Below are positions 47,592 to 57,321 of a DNA stretch of 64,000 bases, piece by piece. The stretch is taken from the NCBI GenBank assembly GCA_964023205.1, contig OZ026848.1:29933912-29997911 (forward strand). The letters run 5' to 3'. Source of the stretch: Lutraria lutraria. Its lineage: Eukaryota; Mollusca; Bivalvia; Venerida; Mactridae. Made by a program: the position numbers and the translations under genes. Numbering within the stretch: position 1 is the stretch's first letter; the number at the start of each line of letters is the position of its first letter. The notes beneath the pieces are model-generated. The model ran no database searches. It had not been told where the DNA came from and worked only from the letters and a program-made list of their open reading frames with translations.

Positions 47592-50500
47592 ATGGAGAAA
47601 CAAGAGACGAATCAGCTCAATGAACCAATAACTGTCATTAACGGGAATGATGGAACAAACTCAACAACCTCGCAAAGTAACCTGGACTCTAACTTAGGTT
47701 ACCAAACCAAAGGATCTATAATTGGATTCCTACGCAAAGTTCGGAACAACAGTGCTTACCGTATACGCTGTTTTCATACGGCATCCGTAGTGTGGATGTT
47801 TATAACATTGGTAAGTTTTTGTCAATTTATGTTTGTTTGTCTGTTGTTTAACGGTCCATTCGACTGCTATGGTTATTTCGGAGCTACCGAAGAGAGAGGG
47901 GAGAGATGATACGGGAGAGCGGGGTATTTGTCTCCCTACTAATTCTAAACACAGTACTTACTGGACTCGTTGTTTTGGATAGGGACGCTGAAAAAGCGGA
48001 GAACGGAGCCGAGATTATAGCTACTAGACCACAAATCCGCCCCTTTCATTTTAGTATGACGTCTGTTGATTCAGTATGTACAGTGTATTTTAAAAGGTAT
48101 CTGTGTAGATTTGGAATTATCTAAATAATTGGTCGGTAAAAGTATATGTGATCGATTTTTGCTTCGATGACTGTCAAATACATGTAGGTACATTAAAATT
48201 AAACAATGTCAAAAAATTAAAACAGGGATTCTAATTACAGGGGTTTTTGGTTTCGGTAGTTGGCGGAGTATTCCCAGACTTACGTCTTATCATACACGAA
48301 GACTTGGAAACAGCTTCATGGATATTTACCACAGGTTCAATCGGATATATGATTGGTGCCCTGCTTGGCGGTGTCTTGTTTGATAAGTATGTTGCTAATG
48401 TTTATATGTTATTGATCAGTCCATACGACAGCTTTGGTCATTTCAGGGCCGCTCCAGAGTGAGGGAAAAGAGGATACAGGAGAATCGTACATTAAAACAT
48501 ATTGTCTATTTAAACATAATTTCATACGCGAGAAATATCTCGACTGCATACATGAAAGAAAATATTTAATAGCATTATCAAGATTTCGAGTATCTGCACA
48601 TGAACTCCTAATAGAAACAGGCAGACACAAAAATATCCCACGAACACAACGTCTATGTAAATCATGTAACATGCCAAAAATTGAATCAGAATTTCAGTTC
48701 TTGTTAGTTTGCCCAAAATATAGAGACTTAAGAAAAAAATATTTTAAACCTTATTTCTGTCACTGGCCAAACCATAATAAATTTATTTCATTGCTGAATT
48801 CTACTTCCAAATTATCTATCAATAACTTGTCAAAATGTATTTATTTTGCAAATAAAATCAGAATTTCTGTTTGAGACATTTCACATTTTTCATATTACTA
48901 TAATTTCATAGCTCTGCGACCGTTATCATCCGTTATTTTTAAGACCCTTCAGAAAACAATGTTAATCTTTCAGGTTTTCCATGTTTTTCTCTTTCTGGTA
49001 TATTTGATTATTTGTTTGATTATAAATTGTATCTATGCAATTTTATGTCAATAAAATATATGTTATGTTATGTTACATTAAAATCCTTACTCATATTTCG
49101 AATGACTTTTCCTGATTCTTTTATCATACCCAGTGTAAAGCACTGGTACACGCATCACTCGTATTCCCGAGAATTTCTGAAAAATAATGTTGATGGAGGC
49201 ATTTTTAATAACGCCCTCTCAGAAATGTGATACAGAAATGTATTTATTTTATTATACCGGAGATGTCATAGAAATACAAAGAGAAAAAAACTTTGGTATT
49301 ACATTGTATTAAAATTATTTTTAAGTTGAATGTACAAACAAGAACAGAATTTATTATGAACAATTCGTCAAATAAATGGAAAATGATTTGATATAAACCG
49401 AAAATCTGTTCGAACTGTACGCGCATTAATTCTGCGCATGTGTTATTACAGTGTGATATTAAAATATAATGCCTGCTGAGGTAACTACAGTAAAACCTCT
49501 CCAGAGCTACCCTCTGTAGAGCAACAACCTCTCTATAACAACACCTTCAAAATTTCCCTAAGTTGATATTTACTGTAAATTTAACATCTGTAGAGCAACA
49601 ACCTCTTAACAACGACCAATATTTGCAGCTCCCACAGGGTGTTGCTCTACAGAGGTTGCACTGTATATATAGGCGACTTTACATTGGAAACGGGTGTGAG
49701 GTATAAATAAATAATGTGTATTCTATCTATTCCAGATTGAATCGTCTATTAGTCTTGACATGTATTACCGTGATGAATGGTCTTTCGTTTGCCGTATTTC
49801 CCTGGTGTAGTACGTTTCCAGTCATGTTAGTCATTTCCTTCATCAGCAGTATGTTCGGTGGTAGTATCGATTGCTGTAAGTTCATGTTCTATGTCTCTCC
49901 ATCTACAGTCAAGCCTGTGTTAACAGCCACCTTCTGATAAAGGCCGCCATGTGAATAAATGCCATTCTTTTAAAAAACCGACATTGATCATTGAGAATAA
50001 AATACCCCTGAATAAAGGACACCTGTCAACAAATACCATATTTTGTCTTTACCAAGGATGGATGGCATTGTTCCCAGGTTTGACTGAAGTTGCTTAAGTA
50101 GCAGACCGATTGGAACATAATCAGATTTTGTTCTGTGTCCTCAGAGGCTACCAAGGTTTAGCGACGCACTTATAGCCAGAATGATTTGGCCACTTTCCAG
50201 CTTAAATGTTGGAGGAAGAACCCCCCCCCCCCCCCCCCCCTCCATGTGTACACTTGGTCAAACCACCGACCTTGCGTAAGCTGTTACTGAACATCTTCCT
50301 CGCTTGGGAAATTTTGTTCTGGATTGGATTTAACCTCACAGCAGTGAGGGGCTAGTGATTACCATAACCACTCAATCGCGGAGGGCCGTTACATAGGCCA
50401 ATAAGATTACATAAATCTTTATTAATCAATTACAATTTTGCGCTGAAAAAAAACAATATTTTTAGTGAAGTGGGATACTTTTTTCAAAATATACCTCACG

Positions 50501-51650
50501 GAATGATTACTTCATTATACGACCACTACTCATGTTTTGACTAGTTCCAAAACACTAAACTAGATGCAATCATGTATTTATTATATGAATCAGATAATAA
50601 AACACACTGGTATTAAATGCGTTTTTCGGGCGCCGGAGGTGCCTTAATATCGAGAGATACAACTGTATATATGTGTTAATTTCAGGTGGAAACGCACATG
50701 TTGCATCCATTTGGGGAACTGCATCAGCACCATTCATGCAAACTGTCCACTTCGGATTTAGTTTTGGTGGATTTATCGGACCTTTGATTGCGGAGCCATT
50801 TATTGCACAAAAAGCATGTGTCCTTCAAAATACGACCATAGTCAACACGACATCACCTCCTAATGCTTCCAACGAATGTGTAGACGTTTATGGCGAGACC
50901 CACGTTCAATATGCGTTCCTAATTATAGGAGCTATCAGTTTGTCTGCCGCTCTGCCTTTTGTAATAATGTACTGTTTGCCAAAACATTATAATGCTTACG
51001 TTTGTACCCCATTCCAAGATGAAAGAAATGTTCAAGACAGTAATGTGGACAGAAATAAATTACCCGTACTGTCAACTGTTAAGAAGATAATCTGCGTTAC
51101 CTTACTGGCGCTACTTATAAGTAATTACGCTTGTCTAGAAACAAGGTTTTCAAGTTTGTTAACCACATTTCTGGCAGATTATTTGGATTGGTCGACCTCT
51201 GTTTGTTTGCATGTTAATTCTCTGTTTTGGGGAATGTTCGCCGCGGGGCGCCTGCTAGGGATCTTAATCACTAGATATTTAAAGTCTGAAACAATGGTCT
51301 TGGTTTATTTGTTTGCACTTACGGCTTCATTTGTGGGTTTCTTACTTGCGGCTGAATTTGAAATTCGAGAACTCGTGTGGACTTTTTCAGGACTGGCCGG
51401 ACTTAGTATGTCAGTCATATTTCCATCTATATTCACATGGACGGCAGAAAGTGTTTTAACAGTAACTGGAAGAATTTCATCGGTGTACATCGTCGGCTGT
51501 TCTGTTTTCAACATGCTTTTTCCGTTATTATATGGATATCTCATGGACAATTTCACCCAGATGTATTTTGTATACTTACTTATTGCAGAAGCCGTTTTCG
51601 CAATATTAGTCTATATGATTATACGGTGTGTTCTAAAAACCACTGCCTAA
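47592..51650 (+). CDS. MFSD4: MFSD4/NaGLT1-like MFS transporter D
   Basis: Exons are 47592-47810, 48241-48386, 49736-49875 and 50686-51650, joining to 489 aa. The N-tail (about 55 aa, Asn/Thr/Ser-rich) is unique. Exon 2 encodes GFLVSVVGGVFPDLRLI and LLGGVLFDK. Exons 3-4 give GGSIDCCGNAHVASIWG, where the Asp matches the acidic residue of the vertebrate VDTGGN block; genes A-C have Asn there. The first 345 bases of exon 4 are about 92% identical to gene B by hand count. The following sequence is about three-quarters identical. The loop PFQDERNVQDSNVDRNK differs. Intron 2 carries a LINE nested in a SINE, and intron 3 holds two small MITEs and a C-tract. A poly(A) signal AATAAA lies at 51676. Predicted to be a twelve-span membrane solute transporter. 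Confidence 0.88.
48418..49180 (-). repeat. SINE split by a LINE insertion
   Basis: SINE halves lie at 48418-48497 (CCATACGACAGCTTTGGTCA ... GGAGAATCGTACATT) and 49074-49180 (CATATTTCGAATGACTTTTC ... AAGCACTGGTACACGC). Put side by side they read like the intact copy at 8240-8400. The head is truncated on the far side. Confidence 0.85.
48498..49073 (+). mobile_element. 5'-truncated non-LTR retrotransposon (LINE) with target duplication
   Basis: The 576-bp insert encodes the last part of a LINE ORF2, ending at 48874. Its Cys/His-type motif CKSCNMPKIESEFQFLLVCP is typical of the C-terminus of such proteins. A short 3' UTR ends in ATATGTTATGTTATGT. The 10-bp sequence TACATTAAAA lies on both sides (48488-48497 and 49074-49083), as expected for target-primed integration. 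It is dead on arrival: no RT or endonuclease domain remains. Confidence 0.9.
49488..49663. mobile_element. Mariner/pogo-type MITE
   Basis: A 176-bp unit bounded by TA on both sides (49486-49487 and 49664-49665), with inverted ends CAGTAAAACCTCT and AGAGGTTGCACTG (two mismatches). CAGT-beginning ends with TA duplications are typical of the Tc1/mariner superfamily. The inner words CTCTGTAGAGCAACAACCTC occur twice. A decayed relative is at about 60021-60194. Confidence 0.75.
49916..50086. mobile_element. Second mariner-type MITE
   Basis: The inverted ends are CAGTCAAGCCTG and CAGGTTTGACTG (one mismatch). TA precedes the left end; the right flank has decayed. Relatives with ..TCAAACCTGT..GGCCAC ends occur at about 38254-38415 and 20330-20450. 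Confidence 0.6.
50090..50395 (-). repeat. tRNA-headed SINE with a C20 tract
   Basis: Same family as 24390-24650. The minus-strand head is CCCTCCGCGATTGAGTGGTT and the body contains ACCGACCTTGCGTAAG. A homopolymer of about 20 C at 50221-50240 sits inside. Confidence 0.6.
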
Positions 51651-52436
51651 GTACGGAATCACATTAAACTAATGCAATAAAAATCTTTAGTGTGAGACAC
51701 TAAGAAAGACGGTGGGAGAGAACTTGTTTTTTTTCTAAAAGTACCAGTGTTTTGTGTCAGTATGTGCGGGCGACATGCCTTAAATAATATAACATCAGCA
51801 AATATATTAATGTACTTGTATCAGGTAATTTGCAACAATGTGCTAAGATCAAACAACATAAATGATGGCGTCACTTTAAAAGGTGTTTAAGTACATATTA
51901 TGTTTTTCCAGCTTCGAGAATATTCATACTATAAATGTATAAGAAATAGCATTTTTATTTTTTATCTCCTACAATCGCTTTGTCCTTCACTTAATCGTGT
52001 GTACGTTCGTTCATTACATTGTACATGTATGTTGTTTCTCGTCAATGTTGTTTAATACAAAGATATGCTGACTTCTGTAGAACTTGCATCACAGTGAAAA
52101 GAAGAATTTTCTCTTTTTAATGTTAACCCTGTGTTAATGTACATGACATTGTATTTCCTAAATTGTATAATTTTAAAGATTGCTTTCATACATTTTATAT
52201 ATTTCACCATGTATCATGCGATGCAAGAAAAAGAAATAAATCTATATGTATCTTTCTTTCTTTAAGCACTTTCGTTACCACTATTTTGACCACAAATCCG
52301 TCCCTTGGAAGAAGTTTGTAGTTATGTGTACCGACCATGCTGCTGATACAGGCGGTCGCGTATCATATGTATCCTTCTACAAAATTTGGGCTACACGAAG
52401 TGATGTAAGTAACGAACCATAGAATAAGGCCGACGT
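51651..52436. other. Intergenic, gene D to transposon
   Basis: The 3' flank of gene D with a poly(A) signal, then AT-rich spacer rich in TGTACATGTA-like words. No gene is seen. Confidence 0.55.
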
Positions 52437-52463
52437 CACGACAAAAGGGGCGTTCGGGCATTT
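52437..52463 (+). repeat. Left terminal inverted repeat of DDE-type element
   Basis: CACGACAAAAGGGGCGTTCG and following bases match the reverse complement of 57298-57321 at 21 of the first 24 positions. If the true end is ACGAC (52438), then GTC flanks both ends (52435-52437 and 57321-57323) as a candidate 3-bp target duplication. A weaker GGCC match 9 bases further out leaves the exact boundary open. Confidence 0.75.
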
Positions 52464-52939
52464 ACTGTAACACCGCTTAAATGTACGGGAAAGTGATGAC
52501 ACTTTTATCGCTGAATTTATCCCAAATGAACAGCTTATACTGCGCTTAAAACGATTTTTAGATGAAGAATACGTTATAAACATGAAAAATGGACCGACTA
52601 GAGGTAATATAACATATGTTATCATTTTTTTAGCTACATATGCCAAGTTTTACGCTTGAATATCTATTTTGCCAAGTGCGTCATGATTTCGTCTGCAACA
52701 ACCGTACGCTACGTTTGAGATTTTTTTACAACTAAATAACTATTTGTAAGAGGTAATTAGAATATTAATAGTCTTAATATGATTGTAGACCTTTAAAAAA
52801 TACTTTGTTTTTATTTGTTTCATTATTTACCTTTTTTGTTTACGATTTCCTAGCAACCAATGCTGGAGTAATGTCCCTTTCCCACTACAACGGCGACGTT
52901 ACGAACATATATATTGTAAACTCGCCTGCTACCATATTC

Positions 52940-53012
52940 CTGCGTAGCACAGTGGTTATGTTACAAGTCTGAGAGTATAGGGTACCTAGGTTCAATTCGC
53001 CGCGGCGCCACT
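52940..53012 (+). repeat. tRNA-like segment inside the element
   Basis: GCGTAGCACAGTGGTTATG (A box) and TAGGTTCAATTCGCC (B box) lie at tRNA spacing, ending GGCGCCA before a T run. The acceptor arm does not pair fully. It could be a SINE head captured within the element, or element sequence. Confidence 0.4.
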
Positions 53013-53113
53013 TTTTTTTATATTTTATTTTCATCATGAACACGTTTTTATTTTTTTCTGTTTACAACACATTTTTAAATTTCTAATTAAAAAAAAATAA
53101 ATTTAAATTTAAG

Positions 53114-56100
53114 GAACTTGACGATCTTTTTGGTGAATTTGGAGTGAATTATGATGATGATCAACAGGAACCCAAACAAACAGCTGTGCATGAGGAAGAT
53201 GATGAAGATTGGGGAATATTTGATGATCAAGAATATTCAAATGGAGGTATAGAATCAAGAGTAGAAGACTTTGTACATGAATCATGTATAATTATCAGTG
53301 ATGAAGATTCTGAAGTAGAAGCGTATGATGGCTTGAATAGAAATGTTGACTGTAGGTGTAAAGTTAAATGTTTAGAAAAGTATAGTAATGAATTGATTGA
53401 ACAACACAAAATGTCTCTCATGGAAATGGAAAAGAATGAAAAAGAAATGTTCATTATTGGTTGTCTCCAAAAGATAGGAAATGAAAGTACAAGGTGTGGC
53501 AAGAGAAAGAGAATAAGGTACAGATTTGTATTTAATGGTCATTCTGTTTGTAAAAGTACATTTGCTTATATAAATGACATTGGTATGAAAGTGCTGAGGA
53601 ATATCCAGGAACATGTAAACACAAATGGTCCAGTACCAAGAATTCATGGGAACACTGGTAAGAAACCAAGTCATGCTTTACATTACGAGGAAGTGAAGTA
53701 TTCAGTTGATTGGCTGATTTGGTTTTCTGACATACATGGTCTTCCAATGCCTGCTGCTCAAAGAGGACACGATGGTGACCCCCCTGTGTTACTTCCATCA
53801 AGTTTGACCAAGAAGGATGTACATGTTAAGTACGCAGACGCCTGTAGCATGCAGCCTCATGTTAGAAAACTAGGCCTGTCCTCTTTCAAGAATGTTTGGA
53901 GGCACTGTGTACCACATATCAAAATAATGACACCAAAAGATGATGTGTGTTACAAATGCGAACTATTACGGAAGAGTGTAATAGATGCCCGTACTGAAGG
54001 AGAAAAACTGACAGCATCTAGAGACTTAACACAACACATTCAGGTACACTGCTTGATCATTTACACTATAACTATATTTTCATCACTTCTATTCAAAGAA
54101 AGTTTGGCTTTTATTAATGATTTCGATACTAATATATGCACAATTAATGAATATTCAATACAATTAATTACATAAATATGAAAGTAAGTCTTCAAAATTA
54201 ATTTGTATTTTTGAAATTTACATTAATTAGGATGCCCGAACAGAACGCCAAGTATATCATCAGTCAATAAAAGAAGCCAGAGATGAAATGAAAACCCATG
54301 TTAGAGTGGAAGGTTCAGTTGTTCCACTGAGTTCCAATCTGAGAAAGGTTATAGGTAGTAAGTCATACAAATAATGGTATGGAAACAAAATATTTGTCTA
54401 ACTATTAAGTATATAATAACTTATGTATATGCATTGTATATTCAAAATGTAAAAATACATACTCACAATAGGTATAAATGTCATTAGAATATAAAGGATT
54501 ACTTTGATATTATGAGCACTTAAACTTCAGCCTATCTAAAAACGATCTTATTATTAATAATAATCTTAATTATTATTTAGGTTCACTACACATTTGACTA
54601 CAGTCAAAATGTCACAATTCCACACCATAGTTCCCAGATGGGACCTCTTTATTTTGTTTCTGGTCGAAAAATACACATGTCTGGTGTCCGTATTGACTCA
54701 ACAGATGAACAGTACAATTACTTGATTGATGAAGATCAGACAATAGGTAATTATAGCTGTTTACTGATACAAATGTCCAACAAACAATGAAATATGTTTC
54801 TAAATGATTAATTGATAAGAAAAAAAAATTCTTGTGTAAATATATATTTGATGGTACATTTGATTGAATGCACACTATGCATTGACAAAACTTAAAAATC
54901 ATATTTTATATTGTTTAGGTATTGATGGTAGTGGTACACATGGACCAAACTCAGTCATTAGTATGTTACATGACTGTTTGCTTCGACATAGCTTTGGTGA
55001 AAGAGAATGTTTCTTTCACGCTGATAATTGTGGATGTAAGTAAATGTATAATTCTTTTATTGTAAATAACATTTAATTCATTTACAGAAAACACTTATAT
55101 TGTTGTTAAACGTTTTATGTCAAGATGGAGTTAGTATGATACTTGAATGGGAACATTATGTTGAATATTTGTTCATATGACATACTTATTGTAGTGTAAC
55201 AGAATGTATCATGTGTTTTACACCATGCATTATTACATTACTACATTTTTGATTAAACGGTATCTCTAACAAAATCATAAGGCATAATTTGATTATATAA
55301 TATTTTTAGTTGATTCACTTCATTTGCAGCCCAAAACAAGAACAAGTACATGATGGCTTACTTGAGCTGGAGGATACACCAAGGTTTACATGAAGATATA
55401 ACTTTACTAATGGCAATTCCTGGTCATACAAAGTATGTTTGTTATTTTCTTTAGTGAAGTTAGAATTCTTAAGTGAAAACAAAAACTCTTAAATAAAAAC
55501 CCAAATAAGATATAGATTTCCTGAAATTAGTATTATTTGTGAAGACATGTTACTAAAAATAAATGTATTTTCAGATGTTTGGTGGATGGTGGTTTTGGGC
55601 GTGTTAAAAAACTGTTTAAACGTTCCGACTGTGATAGTCTTGAACAGTTTGCTGATATAGTAAACAGATCTGCTGTCAACAACATTCCTGTCCAATTCAG
55701 AAATGGACATGAGGAACAGAACTGGATTTGGTAAATGGTTAACCTGTAGCAGAATTACATTACTAGTAATTGAAATATTAAATTAAATACTTCTATTGTT
55801 GAAATAAGTGGCGTAGAATATTGTCACATGTTAAACTTACACTATCAGTATGTAAATGTGAATAATGAACATGTATGTGTGTGCCATTAATTTACTTAAT
55901 TGTCTCTTTCAGGTATGATTGGAAATCATTTCTGTCAAAATATTTCTTGCCACTGAAAGGAATCCAGAAATACCATTGTTTCAAATTTAAAGCATCTGAT
56001 AAAACAGCAGTATTTGTTCGTGAGCACTCGGACGGTCCAGAGTTTAGGAAGAATTTGGTAAAACAAAACATCCATATTCCGCTGTATACATATCCTGATC

Positions 56101-56216
56101 ACCTGCAGCCTGCAGGACTGAGCAGTGAAAGACAGAATTACCTGTATAAAAAGGTCCGACAATATGTCAGACCGGCTTTTCAGGACATTACTTGTCCCAA
56201 ATTATCTGAAGAATAG
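53114..56216 (+). CDS. Transposase-like protein with RNase-H-type fold, seven exons (5' end unresolved)
   Basis: Exons are about 53114-54043, 54231-54347, 54581-54746, 54919-55035, 55330-55432, 55575-55730 and 55913-56216, joining in frame to 630 aa. The open frame shows no ATG at its start (GTG at 53144), and an AG at 53112-53113 looks like an acceptor, so a first exon is missing. The N-part is acidic (HEEDDEDW). A Cys region (CRCKVKC, later CYKCELL) could bind zinc. Motifs in order: FDYSQ, HADNCGSQNKN, IPGHTKCLVDGGFGRVKKLF, and a C-end LYKKVRQYVRP. I recognise this layout from uncharacterised multi-copy proteins of fish and corals. I infer a DDE/D catalytic core using the Asp of each of the first three motifs. 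It sits alone between inverted repeats. No internal stop was found, so it could be active or co-opted. The exon 2 donor (GTTATA) is weak. Confidence 0.8.
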
Positions 56217-56389
56217 GCCATGATAATTATATTAAAATGATCAATTACAATTAACTTAAGGTATTACATCCATAAAACTGTACTTTTTTGACATACATGC
56301 TCAATGCTACTAAAAATGTTGATATTTTGAAAATAGTACAGCCCGATTATCTTTTAAATTATTTGCTTGATAGTTACCATAAATACTTA

Positions 56390-56730
56390 ACTTTATTGTA
56401 CAACAGTTTGAACATTTTGTAAAATTTGTTGCCTTTGTTGAATATTGGAAAAAAATGTTATTTCCTGAAGATATTGCACAATGACATACATTTTTGTTTA
56501 TCAAATTGGATAGATATTGTGTTTTTCGTCTGTTTCTGCTGTTAGTTTTCATTAAAAAAATATATTTCTTTTTTTAATATCTGAAAAATAGACTACTCAT
56601 ATGTACTTAAGGGCCAATTACCAAAATGATGAATGTTTTTGAAAATTCTCATTGTAAATCATTTTGTGTCATAGAAACCTTTAAAATTTATACAGGTTTC
56701 AAAATTCTGTCCGCTCCATTTTGAGATAAT
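56390..56730 (+). repeat. Dispersed repeat in the 3' part of the element
   Basis: A diverged copy of the family at 2580-2890 and 17030-17360: TTTGAACATTTTGTAAAATTTGTTGCC, TCAAATTGGATAGATATTGTG, and ATTTTGAGATAATAACTTTG near the end. It follows the transposase stop codon by about 170 bases. Confidence 0.5.
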
Positions 56731-57297
56731 AACTTTGGACATTATGTGTATCAACCTTAAGATCAGCTGTTTTATAATATTCAATTCATGAAATAAATTA
56801 ATAACAAAAAAATCATTATATGAAATATATATAGTGTTCATAACAAGTTTTTGTTACATTTATATCCGTATATTATGGTATAATATTGATGTTCATAATC
56901 ATTTCAGGTTTGCATCATAAGCCTAATTTATTGCATTTTTATTCATGTCGTTATGATATTGACATACTCTTTTGTATTGTAAATTTTATGTTAAATTGTT
57001 AAATTAAGGTAATGTTAGTATCTAAATATCATACTACAATACATATGATATTTCATAATGATGTTTTTGTTTCTTTATCATCGGTTGTTTAGTAACGTTT
57101 GCAATAAACATACTCATTAACGTACGTCGAAAATGACGTTAATAATGACGTTGCATATTTTCATGTACAAGGTGTATGGTGTACGAAAATATGCGCCAGT
57201 CGGTAAATATTTGATATTTTGCAATAAAATAAATTGAATTCACTTCATAAAATGTAACTCTTTCATGTGGGCATAAAACATTTTTTTCTATAAAAAT

Positions 57298-57321
57298 TGC
57301 CCTAAGGTCCCTTTTGTCGTG
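57298..57321 (-). repeat. Right terminal inverted repeat of DDE-type element
   Basis: TGCCCTAAGGTCCCTTTTGT and the following CGTG are the partner of 52437-52460. With the left end it encloses 4.9 kb and a single gene. Flanking GTC follows the proposed terminus at 57320. Confidence 0.75.

Noticed and set aside
48434..48497. N-terminal extension of the LINE ORF into the SINE
   Set aside because: The target duplication shows the LINE starts at 48498; the frame upstream is SINE sequence read by chance.
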